Assembly (NCBI GenBank): GCA_038231575.1
Contig: JBBRLB010000008.1
Span: 11,261-75,260, forward strand
DNA length: 64,000 nt
Origin: CAITWF01 sp038231575
GTDB taxonomy: Bacteria; Verrucomicrobiota; Verrucomicrobiia; Opitutales; Opitutaceae
Direction of reading: 5' to 3'
Numbering within the stretch: position 1 is the first letter of the stretch; the number at the start of each line of letters is the position of its first letter. Of this stretch, positions 19,086-29,621 are shown in pieces. The position numbers and the translations under genes were made by a program. The notes under the pieces were generated by a model. It made no database searches, was not told where the DNA came from, and saw only the letters and a list, made by a program, of their open reading frames with translations.

Positions 19086-19321
19086 AGCTGCCGCGCGACG
19101 TTTCCGGGCGTGACTTGGTCAAGGCGCTCTGCCGCGACTGGGGTTACCGGCAGGTCAATCAGGTTGGCAGCCATATCATTCTGCAAACCGACGCGCCGAT
19201 CCCGCATCGCGTATCGGTGCCAGATCACTCGCCGCTGCGGCTTGGGACGTTCAACGCCATTCTGCGTGCAGTGGCACAAGCGAAGCAGACGACCAAAGAC
19301 GAAGTGATCCGCTCGCTCTGA
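19082..19321 (+). CDS. hicA: HicA-like mRNA interferase toxin
   Basis: 79 residues from a GTG that overlaps the hicB stop (19082-19085). HicA toxins are small double-stranded-RNA-binding-fold ribonucleases that cleave mRNA. The family pattern is present: SGRDLVKAL at residues 7-15, the G-S-H motif (residues 28-30), whose His is catalytic, then VPDHSPLRLGTFNAILR. Nothing suggests inactivation. Only 9 bp separate its stop from the tyrS stop on the other strand. Confidence 0.85.
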   Translation: MKLPRDVSGRDLVKALCRDWGYRQVNQVGSHIILQTDAPIPHRVSVPDHSPLRLGTFNAILRAVAQAKQTTKDEVIRSL

Positions 19322-19330
19322 ACGCCAAAC

Positions 19331-20608
19331 CTACCGGCAGGTGAGCACTGCGTAGGTCCGCTTCCCTTTTCGCAGCAGCAGATATTTTCCAAAGAGCAGA
19401 TCGCTCGCCGTGACAGCGCGGCCGACTTCGGCGACGCGGGCGTTGTTCAGGTAGATCCCGCCGCCTTCGACGTCTTTCTTCGCCTGGCCCCGCGAAGGGC
19501 ACAGGCCGGCATGGACGAGGAGGTCGAGCAGCGATGCGCCGGGCGCGGCGAGTTTGGCCGACTCGAAATCCTTCGTCGGGACTTCGCCCACCACGTCGTT
19601 GAAAACCGTCTCGCTCACGCCTTCGATCGAGCCACCGAAAAGAATCTCGCTCGCTTTCACCGCGGCCGCGAGGGCGTCGGCGCCGTGAACGAGTGCGGTC
19701 ACTTCGCGCGCGAGGGCCTTGTGCGCTTCGCGGGGGCCGGGATTGGCGAGGTGCTTCGCTTCGAGCGCTTCGATTTCCGGGCGGGAGAGGAACGTGAATT
19801 TCTTCAGATACTCGACGACCTTCACGTCCTCGGTATTCACGAAGAACTGGTAGAATTTATACGGGCTCGTCTTCTCGGCATCGAGCCAGACGGCGCCGCC
19901 TTCGGTTTTGCCGAATTTCGTGCCGTCGCTCTTCGTGATGAGCGGAAACGTCCAACCCCACGCCGCCAGGCCGAGTTTTTTGCGAATGAGGTCGGTGCCG
20001 GCGGTGATGTTGCCCCACTGTTCGGTGCCGCCGATCTGGAGTTCGCAGTTGAGCGCCTGCCGCAGGTGGCAGAAATCATTCGCCTGCAGCAATTGGTAGC
20101 TAAACTCAGTGTAGCTGATGCCCGCTTCGCTCCCCAGCCGGGATTTCACGCTGTCCTTGGCGATCATGCTCGCGATGGAAAAATGTTTTCCGACGTCGCG
20201 CAGAAAATCCAGGAAACTGACCGGCGCCGTCCAGTCGGCATTGTTGACGAGTCGCGCAGGATTGCTCGGCGCAGAAAAATCCAGCAGCCGCTCCAACTGG
20301 ATTTTAATGTGCGCGTAGTTGTGGGCCAGTTGTTCGCGCGAGAGCAGATTGCGCTCGGCGGACTTGCCACCCGGATCGCCGATCATCCCGGTCGCGCCAC
20401 CGGCCAGGCTGATCGGGTGATGGCCCGCGAGTTGAAAACGCCGCAGGGTCAACTGGGGCACCAGGTGCCCGACGTGCAGCGAGTCGCCGGTCGGATCGAA
20501 GCCGCAATACAGCGTGACTGGGCCTTCGGCGACGCGCTTGGACAGCGCATCGAGGTCGGTGCAGTCGGCCAACAGGCCGCGCCATTGGAGGTCTTCGAGA
20601 AGGGTCAT
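19331..20608 (-). CDS. tyrS: Tyrosyl-tRNA synthetase
   Basis: 425 residues, class I aminoacyl-tRNA synthetase attaching Tyr to tRNA-Tyr. The HIGH-type motif is HVGH at residues 45-48 within YCGFDPTGDSLHVGHL. The second signature appears as KFGKT near residue 232, the form usual in TyrRS. A C-terminal S4 RNA-binding domain is visible (LLDLLVHAGLCPSRGQAKKD, with ending LLRKGKRTY). Length fits the family. It is divergent from the peroxiredoxin gene with a 237-bp gap. No T-box leader is evident, and T-boxes are not expected outside Firmicutes and relatives. Confidence 0.97.
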   Translation of the reverse strand: MTLLEDLQWRGLLADCTDLDALSKRVAEGPVTLYCGFDPTGDSLHVGHLVPQLTLRRFQLAGHHPISLAGGATGMIGDPGGKSAERNLLSREQLAHNYAHIKIQLERLLDFSAPSNPARLVNNADWTAPVSFLDFLRDVGKHFSIASMIAKDSVKSRLGSEAGISYTEFSYQLLQANDFCHLRQALNCELQIGGTEQWGNITAGTDLIRKKLGLAAWGWTFPLITKSDGTKFGKTEGGAVWLDAEKTSPYKFYQFFVNTEDVKVVEYLKKFTFLSRPEIEALEAKHLANPGPREAHKALAREVTALVHGADALAAAVKASEILFGGSIEGVSETVFNDVVGEVPTKDFESAKLAAPGASLLDLLVHAGLCPSRGQAKKDVEGGGIYLNNARVAEVGRAVTASDLLFGKYLLLRKGKRTYAVLTCR

Positions 20609-20845
20609 CGGAAGCGGCCAGTTAACGGGGCGGGGGAGCGGGCGCGCAAGAGTGTTTCTGGGCGGCGGCCAGCACGCACGCTAATGCGGCGCGATGCGAA
20701 AATAGAAACGGCGCTGTTACCGGGAAAAACAATTTGCCGCCGAGTGGGCGGAGGCTCAACGTGACGCTCCTTTCGCCGGGGAACCCCGGGCCGAAAGTCG
20801 CCCGCAACCTGTCCCGTCTCAACCCAACTCAAAACTCCTCCTCCC

Positions 20846-21319
20846 ATGCCCATCGCTGTTGGCTCCAAAGCTCCCGACTTCACCCTCAAATCCAAAGCCG
20901 CCGACGGTCTGAAGGACATCAAGCTCAGCGACAATTTCGGCACGAAGCAGACCGTGCTGCTGTTCTTCCCCCTGGCTTACACGGGCGTGTGCACGCAGGA
21001 AATGTGCGACCAGACCAACGGCCTCGCGGAGTATGAGGCCCTCGGCGCAAACGTGATCGCGATCAGCGTCGACAGCCCGTTCACGCAGGAAGCCTGGGCC
21101 AAGACCAACAAGATTGGCATCACGCTTGTCAGCGATCTCAACAAGACGACGACCAAGGCCTACGACGTCCTCTTTCCGATGCTCGCGGGCGTGGGTGACA
21201 CGAGCGCGCGTGCGGCGTTTGTCATCGGCAAGGATGGAGTCGTGAAATACGCCGAGCAGACCGCGACGCCGAAGGACCTGCCGAATTTCGCCGCCGTCAA
21301 AGCCGCATTGGCCAAGTAA
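20846..21319 (+). CDS. Peroxiredoxin (AhpC/TSA, BCP/AhpE-like)
   Basis: 157 residues, a thiol peroxidase reducing hydrogen peroxide and organic peroxides. The active-site pattern P-x-x-x-T-x-x-C is PLAYTGVC at residues 42-49, making Cys49 peroxidatic. A second Cys at position 54 is five residues further on, the spacing of BCP-type atypical 2-Cys enzymes such as E. coli BCP. The rest of the thioredoxin fold is standard, including ARAAFVIGKDG near the C-terminus. It is followed by a strong terminator, so it is probably a monocistronic unit. Confidence 0.93.
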   Translation: MPIAVGSKAPDFTLKSKAADGLKDIKLSDNFGTKQTVLLFFPLAYTGVCTQEMCDQTNGLAEYEALGANVIAISVDSPFTQEAWAKTNKIGITLVSDLNKTTTKAYDVLFPMLAGVGDTSARAAFVIGKDGVVKYAEQTATPKDLPNFAAVKAALAK

Positions 21320-21325
21320 TTTTCT

Positions 21326-21363
21326 GAAGCGCGGGCCGCTCGCGGCCCGCGCTTCGTCTTTTT
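21326..21363 (+). terminator. Rho-independent terminator after the peroxiredoxin gene
   Basis: A perfect 12-bp stem (GAAGCGCGGGCC / GGCCCGCGCTTC) with a 6-nt loop begins 6 bases after the stop codon and runs into GTCTTTTTC. It is the clearest intrinsic terminator in the window and separates the peroxiredoxin gene from acnA. Confidence 0.88.
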
Positions 21364-21365
21364 CA

Positions 21366-21397
21366 TCCGCAATCCGAAATCGGAAACCCGCAATTCG
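21366..21397. repeat. Short dispersed repeat (AATCCGAAATC type) abutting the acnA start codon
   Basis: The sequence GCAATCCGAAATCGGAAACC and the following CGCAATTCG fill the space right up to the acnA ATG at 21398. It belongs to the class of short spacer repeats whose translation reads like NPKSE/IENQKS. Related copies are at 29503-29540, 29585-29618, 47547-47578 and 58617-58655. No Shine-Dalgarno sequence is visible in it. Confidence 0.55.
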
Positions 21398-24229
<2,832 letters not shown>

Positions 24230-24320
24230 CGGCCGGGAGGGATCGTGCAAGATGCCGCTCAATAATTTAACCCAACGTTGCAGTCGCCCCGCTTGCGGTG
24301 TGACTTTATCCGATAACCTT

Positions 24321-24355
24321 TCAGTGGCGCCGATTGGCGCTGAAATCTCTTTTCC
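24321..24355 (+). terminator. Possible terminator or leader hairpin upstream of the STAS gene
   Basis: An imperfect inverted repeat (TCAGTGGCGCC / GGCGCTGA, loop GATT, one unpaired position) is followed by AATCTCTTTT. It lies 91 bases after the acnA stop and 18 bases before the next start codon. It could end acnA transcription; the imperfect stem keeps confidence low. Confidence 0.35.
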
Positions 24356-24360
24356 GCATC

Positions 24361-24873
24361 ATGCCTGAAGTCGTCAGCAAACCCGTCTATCTCGTCGACG
24401 CCTATTCCGATCCGGTGGTCGTTCGGATCGATGGGCGCGCGTGTTTTCAAAACAGCGCCTGCCTGCGCGATTTCATCGCGGAGCTGCTCCGGCAGGGTAA
24501 AAATCGCTTCGTGCTCGATTTTCAAAACTGCGCCAGCATGGACAGCACATTTCTTGGCGTGCTCGCGGGCGCCGCGCTCGAGCTCAAAAAAATGAAGCCC
24601 CCCGGCAGCCTCGTGCTCGCGCGGGTCGGTCCGCGCAACCTCGAGTTGATTCGGAATCTGGGCCTGCACCGCCTGCTGATCGTGGACGCGGGAGACGCGC
24701 CTCTGAGTTTCGACAAGTGTAATACCGCCTTGCAATGCGCCAACCACACCGAGGTGGAAAACGCCCGGATGGTCCTCGAGGCCCATGAGCATTTGGTGGC
24801 GGCCGACGAGGCGAACCGGGCCAAGTTTCAGGACGTGCTCGCGTTTCTCAAGAACCGCGTCGAGCAAAAATAA
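24361..24873 (+). CDS. STAS-domain protein, anti-sigma factor antagonist-like
   Basis: 170 residues from the ATG at 24361; a TTG at 24334 is open but less likely. Residues 10-110 form a STAS domain. The typical phosphorylation loop is CASMDSTFLGVLAG, with Ser62 at the position phosphorylated in SpoIIAA/RsbV proteins. After the STAS core come about 60 mainly helical residues with no known domain. The next gene, 120 bp away, encodes an RsbU-type phosphatase that would dephosphorylate exactly such a protein. Together they form two parts of a partner-switching pathway. A kinase/anti-sigma partner (RsbW type) is not in the window. Confidence 0.88.
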   Translation: MPEVVSKPVYLVDAYSDPVVVRIDGRACFQNSACLRDFIAELLRQGKNRFVLDFQNCASMDSTFLGVLAGAALELKKMKPPGSLVLARVGPRNLELIRNLGLHRLLIVDAGDAPLSFDKCNTALQCANHTEVENARMVLEAHEHLVAADEANRAKFQDVLAFLKNRVEQK

Positions 24874-24993
24874 GATCCGGATGGCGCGCCGGGGAGTTCG
24901 GGGTGTCAGGATAAACGGTCAACGCGGGCCGGTGGAGCGCCAGGCTACCTTCACAGTTGCCGACGCGGCGGCTGACCCCGAAGATTCATTGTC

Positions 24994-26436
24994 ATGTTTT
25001 GGATCCTAATCATCGGCTTTTCGGCCGGCGCGCTCACGCTGTGGCCGCTCTTGGCGCGCGCCCGCCGCGCCGCCGACGCCGCCGTGGCGAACAGCCAGGA
25101 TTGCGATCAGGATCGCGAGCGCCTGCTCGAGTTCATGCACATGATGACGGAAGCGCTGGGCGAAGGCTTGTCGCGGGCCGAGCTGCAGCAGCGCATCGTT
25201 CACGCGGCCATCGTCTGCACCGATGCGCTCAGTGCGTGCATGTTTGAGCGCACGCCGCAGGGCATGATGCGCGGCGTGGCGGTCGAGGGGCTGTTTCCAC
25301 CGCACCGGCCGCTCTCGGAAATCGCCCAGGGCAAGCTCACGACCCGCGCGAAATTCATCGAGCAGGTCCTGATGTCGGAGGAGTTTCCCGTTGGCGAAGG
25401 CCTTGTCGGCCGCGTGGCCGCGACCGGGCGGGGCGAATTGCTCGCCGAAGCTGCCGCCGATCCAAAGATCGTGAAACACGATGATCCCGCGTTGATGGTG
25501 CGCTCGGTGATTGCGGTGCCGCTGGCGTTTCGCGGCCGGGCGTTTGGCGTGCTGGCCGTGACCAATCCGGCGGGCGACCGGCCGTTTACCCCCTCGGATT
25601 TTTCCCTGATCAAGTCGCTCGCCGAACAGGCCGCGCTGGCGCTGCACAACGCGGAGTTTCTCCACCTGCAGATCGAGAAGCAGCAGCTCGATCTCGATCT
25701 CGCGGTGGCGAGCGGGATTCAGCAAATGCTGCTGCCGCGCGAGACGACGACGATCGACGGGATTCAATTCGATGCGCGTTACGCCGCCGCGCAAAAGGTG
25801 GGCGGCGATCTTTATGACGTCTTCCCGCTGTCGCCGACGCGGCTCGGCATCGTGGTGGCCGACGTTTCCGGCAAAGGCATCCCGGCCTCGCTGCTGATGG
25901 CGATCTGCCGCACAAACCTCCGCCAGATCGCGCCGCGGTTCGAATCGCCCGCGGCCACGCTCAGCGAGTTGAACCGCGTGCTCGCGACCGACATGCAGCC
26001 GGGACATTTCATCACGATGCTCTACGCGATCCTCGACGTGGCGGCGGGCGAGGTGACGTTTGCCCGCGCGGGCCACGAGCTGCCGCTGTTGGTGCGGCGC
26101 GACACCGCGAACGGCGGCCATCGCGCCGACTTCGTGGGATCCGAAGGCATGTCGCTGGGCATGGTGCCCGACGAAATTTTCTCCAGCGCGATCGCGGACC
26201 ATCGCGAGCCCTTGGGGCCGGGCGATGTGCTCGTGCTTTACACGGATGGCCTCACGGAGGCGCCGAACGAGACGCAAAAGGAATTCTCCGGTGCGCGCCT
26301 GGCCGACACCGTCCGGGGCCTGCGCGATCGGACGCCCCGTGAGATTAACGACGGCGTCCTCACCGCCATGCATCGCTTCATGGGCGATATGCCACAGCGG
26401 GACGACTTCACGCTGGTGACCGTGCGGCGGACCTGA
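24994..26436 (+). CDS. RsbU-like PP2C-type serine phosphatase with GAF domain
   Basis: 480 residues. One hydrophobic helix at residues 2-20 anchors the protein in the membrane. A GAF domain (about 45-220) follows, containing PVGEGLVGRVAATG. The C-terminus (about 235-478) is a SpoIIE/PP2C phosphatase. Its metal-binding Asp residues lie in VGGDLYDVF and VADVSGKGIPA. The motif GHELPLL, then LYTDGLTEA, and finally DDFTLVTVR complete the fold. Its substrate is probably the phosphorylated STAS protein encoded just upstream, releasing or sequestering an anti-sigma factor in response to a GAF ligand. Confidence 0.93.
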   Translation: MFWILIIGFSAGALTLWPLLARARRAADAAVANSQDCDQDRERLLEFMHMMTEALGEGLSRAELQQRIVHAAIVCTDALSACMFERTPQGMMRGVAVEGLFPPHRPLSEIAQGKLTTRAKFIEQVLMSEEFPVGEGLVGRVAATGRGELLAEAAADPKIVKHDDPALMVRSVIAVPLAFRGRAFGVLAVTNPAGDRPFTPSDFSLIKSLAEQAALALHNAEFLHLQIEKQQLDLDLAVASGIQQMLLPRETTTIDGIQFDARYAAAQKVGGDLYDVFPLSPTRLGIVVADVSGKGIPASLLMAICRTNLRQIAPRFESPAATLSELNRVLATDMQPGHFITMLYAILDVAAGEVTFARAGHELPLLVRRDTANGGHRADFVGSEGMSLGMVPDEIFSSAIADHREPLGPGDVLVLYTDGLTEAPNETQKEFSGARLADTVRGLRDRTPREINDGVLTAMHRFMGDMPQRDDFTLVTVRRT

Positions 26437-26585
26437 GTTCAGTTCGCCTCGTCCGAGGCACCCCCACCCACATCGGTCCGTTGGGTGATTCCGAAAACAA
26501 CCGCGATTCGGGATGGCTGCGGCTTCCGACCATCGCCGGCAGCGAAGGCGAGCAGCCATTCGTCGGGCAGTGCCAAGTGTGACGT

Positions 26586-26618
26586 GCGCCGGGATTCTTC
26601 GCTGCGCTCAGAATGACA
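26586..26618. repeat. Dispersed repeat of the GGATTCTTCGC..CTCAGAATGACA type
   Basis: The stretch GATTCTTCGCTGCGCTCAGA followed by ATGACAAA is a recognisable interspersed element seen in many unrelated genomes; in translation it gives the tell-tale HSERSEESR or LSAAKNP on the other strand. It contains an inner inverted repeat (GATTCT / AGAATG-like, around a GCGCAGC core). It sits in the 229-bp gap between the RsbU-like gene and trpB. Confidence 0.6.
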
Positions 26619-26629
26619 AACCGAGGATT

Positions 26630-26648
26630 GCTTCTCCGCGGGAGAAGC
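26630..26648 (+). promoter_or_regulatory. Perfect 8-bp hairpin in the trpB leader
   Basis: GCTTCTCC and GGAGAAGC with a 3-nt loop GCG lie 17 bases before the trpB ATG. The 3' arm contains GGAGAAG, which resembles a ribosome-binding site, so the hairpin could mask it. No leader peptide rich in Trp is visible, so a classical trp attenuator is not supported. Confidence 0.45.
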
Positions 26649-26665
26649 ATTCACGTTTGCCTTGG

Positions 26666-27892
26666 ATGCCGACCGCCGAAACCGCCCAATCCCTCGACCG
26701 TTTCACGCTGCCCGATGCCGGCGGCCATTTCGGCCGCTATGGCGGCGTGTTTGTGCCGGAGACGCTCATGACCGCCCTCGAGGATCTTGGCACGGCCTAC
26801 GATCTGGCGCGGAAGGATCCGGCGTTCATCACCGAGTTGCGGCATCACCTGAAGGAATTTGCGGGCCGGCCGACCGAGTTGTATTTTGCCGAGCGGCTCA
26901 CCCAACACTGCGGCGGCGCGAAAATTTATCTGAAACGAGAGGACCTGCTCCACACGGGCGCGCACAAGATCAACAACGCCCTCGGCCAGGCCGTGCTCGC
27001 GCGTCGCATGGGCAAGAAGCGCGTGATTGCCGAGACGGGCGCGGGCCAGCACGGCGTGGCGACGGCTGCGGTGTGCGCGAAGTTTGGTTTCGACTGCACG
27101 GTCTACATGGGCGCGGTCGATATGGAGCGGCAGGCGCTGAACGTATTTCGGATGCGCCTCATGGGAGCGAAAGTCGTCGGCGTCGAAGCCGGACAAAAGA
27201 CGCTGAAGGAAGCGATTAACGAAGCGATGCGCGACTGGGTGACGAACGTGCGCGACACCCATTACATCCTCGGCTCGGCGCTCGGTTCTCATCCCTATCC
27301 GATGATGGTGCGCGATTTTCACCGCGTGATCGGGCAGGAAGTGCGTGAGCAGATCCTCGCGCGCGAAGGCCGGCTGCCCGACGAAATGATCGCGTGCGTG
27401 GGCGGTGGCTCGAACGCGATCGGATTTTTCTTCGAATTTCTCGAGGAGAAAAACGTGCGGCTCGTGGGCGTCGAGGCCGGCGGCCGCGGCCTCACGCGCG
27501 GCGACCACGCAGCGCGGTTCGAAGGCGGCAAGCTGGGCGTGTTGCAGGGCTGCAAGACCTACATTCTCCAGGATGCGGACGGCCAAATCGAACTCACGCA
27601 CTCGGTGAGCGCGGGCCTCGACTATGCTGCCATCGGCCCGGAGCACGCGTTCTACCGCGATCGCAAACGCATCGATTACGCCTACGCCTGCGACGACGAG
27701 GTGATGGAGGTGTTTCAGCTCTGCTCGCGGCTGGAGGGCATCATCCCCGCCCTCGAGAGCACGCACGCACTGGTGCACGGCTTGAAACGGGCGAAGGAAA
27801 TGAAAAAGGACGAGATTCTCGTGATCAACTTGTCCGGCCGAGGGGACAAGGATGTGAACCAGGTGGCTAAAATTCTCGGGGTAAAACTCTGA
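26666..27892 (+). CDS. trpB: Tryptophan synthase beta subunit
   Basis: 408 residues from the ATG at 26666; the frame is open further upstream but that part is repeat DNA. TrpB condenses indole with serine on PLP. The PLP Lys is K101 in LLHTGAHKINNALGQ, the Gly-rich phosphate-binding loop is GGGSNAIG, and the N-terminal GRYGGVFVPETL is typical of the TrpB1 family. trpA is not adjacent, although the two are often neighbours; the next gene is yicC. Ending at 27892, it runs straight into a long palindrome that may serve to end its transcript. Confidence 0.97.
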   Translation: MPTAETAQSLDRFTLPDAGGHFGRYGGVFVPETLMTALEDLGTAYDLARKDPAFITELRHHLKEFAGRPTELYFAERLTQHCGGAKIYLKREDLLHTGAHKINNALGQAVLARRMGKKRVIAETGAGQHGVATAAVCAKFGFDCTVYMGAVDMERQALNVFRMRLMGAKVVGVEAGQKTLKEAINEAMRDWVTNVRDTHYILGSALGSHPYPMMVRDFHRVIGQEVREQILAREGRLPDEMIACVGGGSNAIGFFFEFLEEKNVRLVGVEAGGRGLTRGDHAARFEGGKLGVLQGCKTYILQDADGQIELTHSVSAGLDYAAIGPEHAFYRDRKRIDYAYACDDEVMEVFQLCSRLEGIIPALESTHALVHGLKRAKEMKKDEILVINLSGRGDKDVNQVAKILGVKL

Positions 27893-27896
27893 GGTT

Positions 27897-27974
27897 AACC
27901 ACGGATTACCCGGATGAACACGGATCGATCCGGTTCGGTGGTTTTATCCGTGTCTATCCGGGTAATCCGTGGTT
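27897..27974. repeat. Long palindromic repeat between trpB and yicC
   Basis: Two 29-base arms, 27897-27925 and 27946-27974, match as reverse complements at 27 of 29 positions around a 20-base centre. The arm begins AACCACGGATTACCCGGAT and continues with ACACGGAT after two bases. This is a well-known kind of dispersed spacer (PRITRIDTD in translation). Partial copies are seen at 61279-61308 and 55486-55508. As RNA it would form a very stable hairpin only 4 bases after the trpB stop. Confidence 0.88.
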
Positions 27975-27987
27975 GGTTTCCTGCTGA

Positions 27988-28860
27988 ATGAAAAGCATGA
28001 CCGGCTACGGCCGCGCGACGGCGGCGCTCGAAGGATTTTCGCTCACCGTGCAGGTGAATTCGGTCAACCGGAAGACACTCGATCTGACAATGAAGCTGCC
28101 GGAGGAGTGGGAGAGCCTTGAACCGGCGATCGGGGAGCTGGTGCGGAAATTTGCGTCCCGCGGCAAAGTGCATGTCGAAATCGAGTTGACCGGCGATCGG
28201 TCGAGTCGGGACGTGTCGTGGGACGAAGCCGCCGCGGCCGAGGCGCTGGCGCGACTCGCGGCGTTTGCGAAGAAGCGCAAGGTGACGTTCCAGCCCACGC
28301 CGGAACTGCTCTGGCAGATCGCGAGCGCGCAGAAGCGCGGCACCGAGCTGCCGGCGGCGGACGCTGCGGCGCCGGTGCTGACCAAGACCCTGACCCAAGC
28401 GTTGCGGGAATTTGCCGCGATGCGGGCGAAAGAGGGCGAGGCCCTGATGATCGATTTCATCAAGCGCACGGAGCTGCTCCATCGGAATGTCGAGGCCATC
28501 GCCACGCGCGCCCCGCAGGTGCCGAAAAACTATCGTGAGCAACTGACGAAACGTCTGCGTGACGCCGGTCTCGAACTCGATCTGAACGACGAACGCGTGT
28601 TGCGGGAAATCGCGTTGTTCGCGGATCGCTGCGATGTGACCGAGGAAATCACGCGGCTACGCAGCCATTTCGAGCAGTTTGCCACGCTGCTGAAATCCGA
28701 GGGGGAAATCGGACGCAAAGCGGAATTTATCCTGCAGGAAATCGGACGCGAGGTGAACACCATCGGGAGCAAGGCCAACGATCTCGCGATTGCCCGCGCG
28801 GTGATCGATTTGAAGAACGAACTCGAGCGCGTGCGCGAGCAGATCGCGAACGTGGAGTGA
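27988..28860 (+). CDS. yicC: YicC-family protein (YicC/YloC-type endoribonuclease or its adaptor)
   Basis: 290 residues, full length for the family. The N-terminus MKSMTGYGRA is diagnostic. The C-terminal domain (DUF1732) is well conserved, including EVNTIGSKANDLAI near residue 255. E. coli YicC and B. subtilis YloC have been linked to RNA turnover as endoribonucleases or RNase adaptors; the exact role here is inference. It begins 14 bases after the palindrome that follows trpB and ends 150 bp from the convergent lspA. Confidence 0.94.
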   Translation: MKSMTGYGRATAALEGFSLTVQVNSVNRKTLDLTMKLPEEWESLEPAIGELVRKFASRGKVHVEIELTGDRSSRDVSWDEAAAAEALARLAAFAKKRKVTFQPTPELLWQIASAQKRGTELPAADAAAPVLTKTLTQALREFAAMRAKEGEALMIDFIKRTELLHRNVEAIATRAPQVPKNYREQLTKRLRDAGLELDLNDERVLREIALFADRCDVTEEITRLRSHFEQFATLLKSEGEIGRKAEFILQEIGREVNTIGSKANDLAIARAVIDLKNELERVREQIANVE

Positions 28861-29010
28861 GTCTGAGTAGGCGCAACGGCGCGCAGACGCGAGGGTCGGA
28901 CGCAAAGGGTTCTCCGCGGAAAACGCCGGTGAGTTCGAAGCCTCGAAGTTAGGTCACGGCGGATCAGCCGAAACTTTTGTCTGAACTGCGCGCCTGGGCG
29001 TCGTTGCGCA

Positions 29011-29577
29011 TCAATTCGGCGCGCGGAGCGAGAGGATGAGGTAAACCACCACGCCCACGCAGATGCCGGAGTCGGCCACGTTGAACGTGGGGTAAATGTA
29101 GCTGCCGAAATGAAGATCGATGAAGTCGATCACGTGGCCATGAATCAGCCGGTCGGTGAGGTTGCCGACGATGCCGCCGCAGAGCAGGCCGAAGCACACT
29201 TGCGCGGTGCGGGCGCGCAGCCCGAGCGCACGGCGCCAGAAATAAATGCCGAACAGCGTGCCCGCCGCGAGCAGCGCGAGCAGCACGCTCTTGTCTGAAA
29301 ACATGCTCCAGGCGGCGCCGGTGTTGCCGACGTGAATGAGATAAAAAAATCCCTTGATGACCGACAGGTCGCGCACGCCGTCGTGCACATGGAAGGGATT
29401 GAAGACGAGCCGCGAGGCGATCCAGACCTTGGTGAGTTGATCGACGACGAAGACGCCCAGCGCGAGGCCGAGCAACAGCCGGTAGGCGAGGACGCGCTGA
29501 AGTCTCGATTTTTGATTCTCGATTTTCGATGGGCTGAGCTCAGCCGACGGCGGGTGCGAAAGGGGGCCGTCGGCCAT
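29011..29577 (-). CDS. lspA: Lipoprotein signal peptidase (signal peptidase II)
   Basis: 188 residues, an inner-membrane aspartyl protease that removes lipoprotein signal peptides. Four hydrophobic helices are visible. The two catalytic Asp lie in GNLTDRLIHG (near residue 140) and in NVADSGICVG (near residue 168). The first 27 residues are unusual: after MADGPLSHPPSAE they read SPSKIENQKS, which is the translation of a short dispersed repeat. The only in-frame ATG is upstream of it, so the repeat seems to form the N-terminal tail. It is the last gene of the ileS, DksA-like, lspA run, an arrangement that recalls ileS-lspA in many bacteria. Confidence 0.95.
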   Translation of the reverse strand: MADGPLSHPPSAELSPSKIENQKSRLQRVLAYRLLLGLALGVFVVDQLTKVWIASRLVFNPFHVHDGVRDLSVIKGFFYLIHVGNTGAAWSMFSDKSVLLALLAAGTLFGIYFWRRALGLRARTAQVCFGLLCGGIVGNLTDRLIHGHVIDFIDLHFGSYIYPTFNVADSGICVGVVVYLILSLRAPN

Positions 29578-29618
29578 GTTGGCAGAAATCGAAAACCAAA
29601 AATCTCAAATAGAAAATG
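29503..29618. repeat. Two copies of the IENQKS-type repeat around the lspA start
   Basis: Copy one (29503-29540) reads on the + strand TCGATTTTTGATTCTCGATT followed by TTCGATGGGC and lies inside the lspA coding region. Copy two (29585-29618) reads GAAATCGAAAACCAAAAATC followed by TCAAATAGAAAATG and lies just upstream of the lspA start. The two copies are in inverse orientation, so they can pair as an imperfect hairpin that encloses the lspA start codon. Confidence 0.6.
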
Positions 29619-29621
29619 CGA

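Noticed and set aside
20760..20845. Structured, GC-rich leader of the peroxiredoxin gene suggested a riboswitch (cobalamin-like AACCTG-type stretch)
   Set aside because: The conserved B12 box and the other core elements are not there, and a peroxiredoxin is not a typical target.
26570..26660. Region before trpB tested as a classical trp attenuator
   Set aside because: There is no Trp-rich leader peptide and only one 8-bp hairpin without an alternative pairing partner.
28861..29010. Gap between yicC and lspA with imperfect inverted repeats (GCGCAACG near 28871 and CGTTGCGC near 29003)
   Set aside because: Arms are short with several mismatches and the loop is long; I cannot separate it from GC-rich chance.
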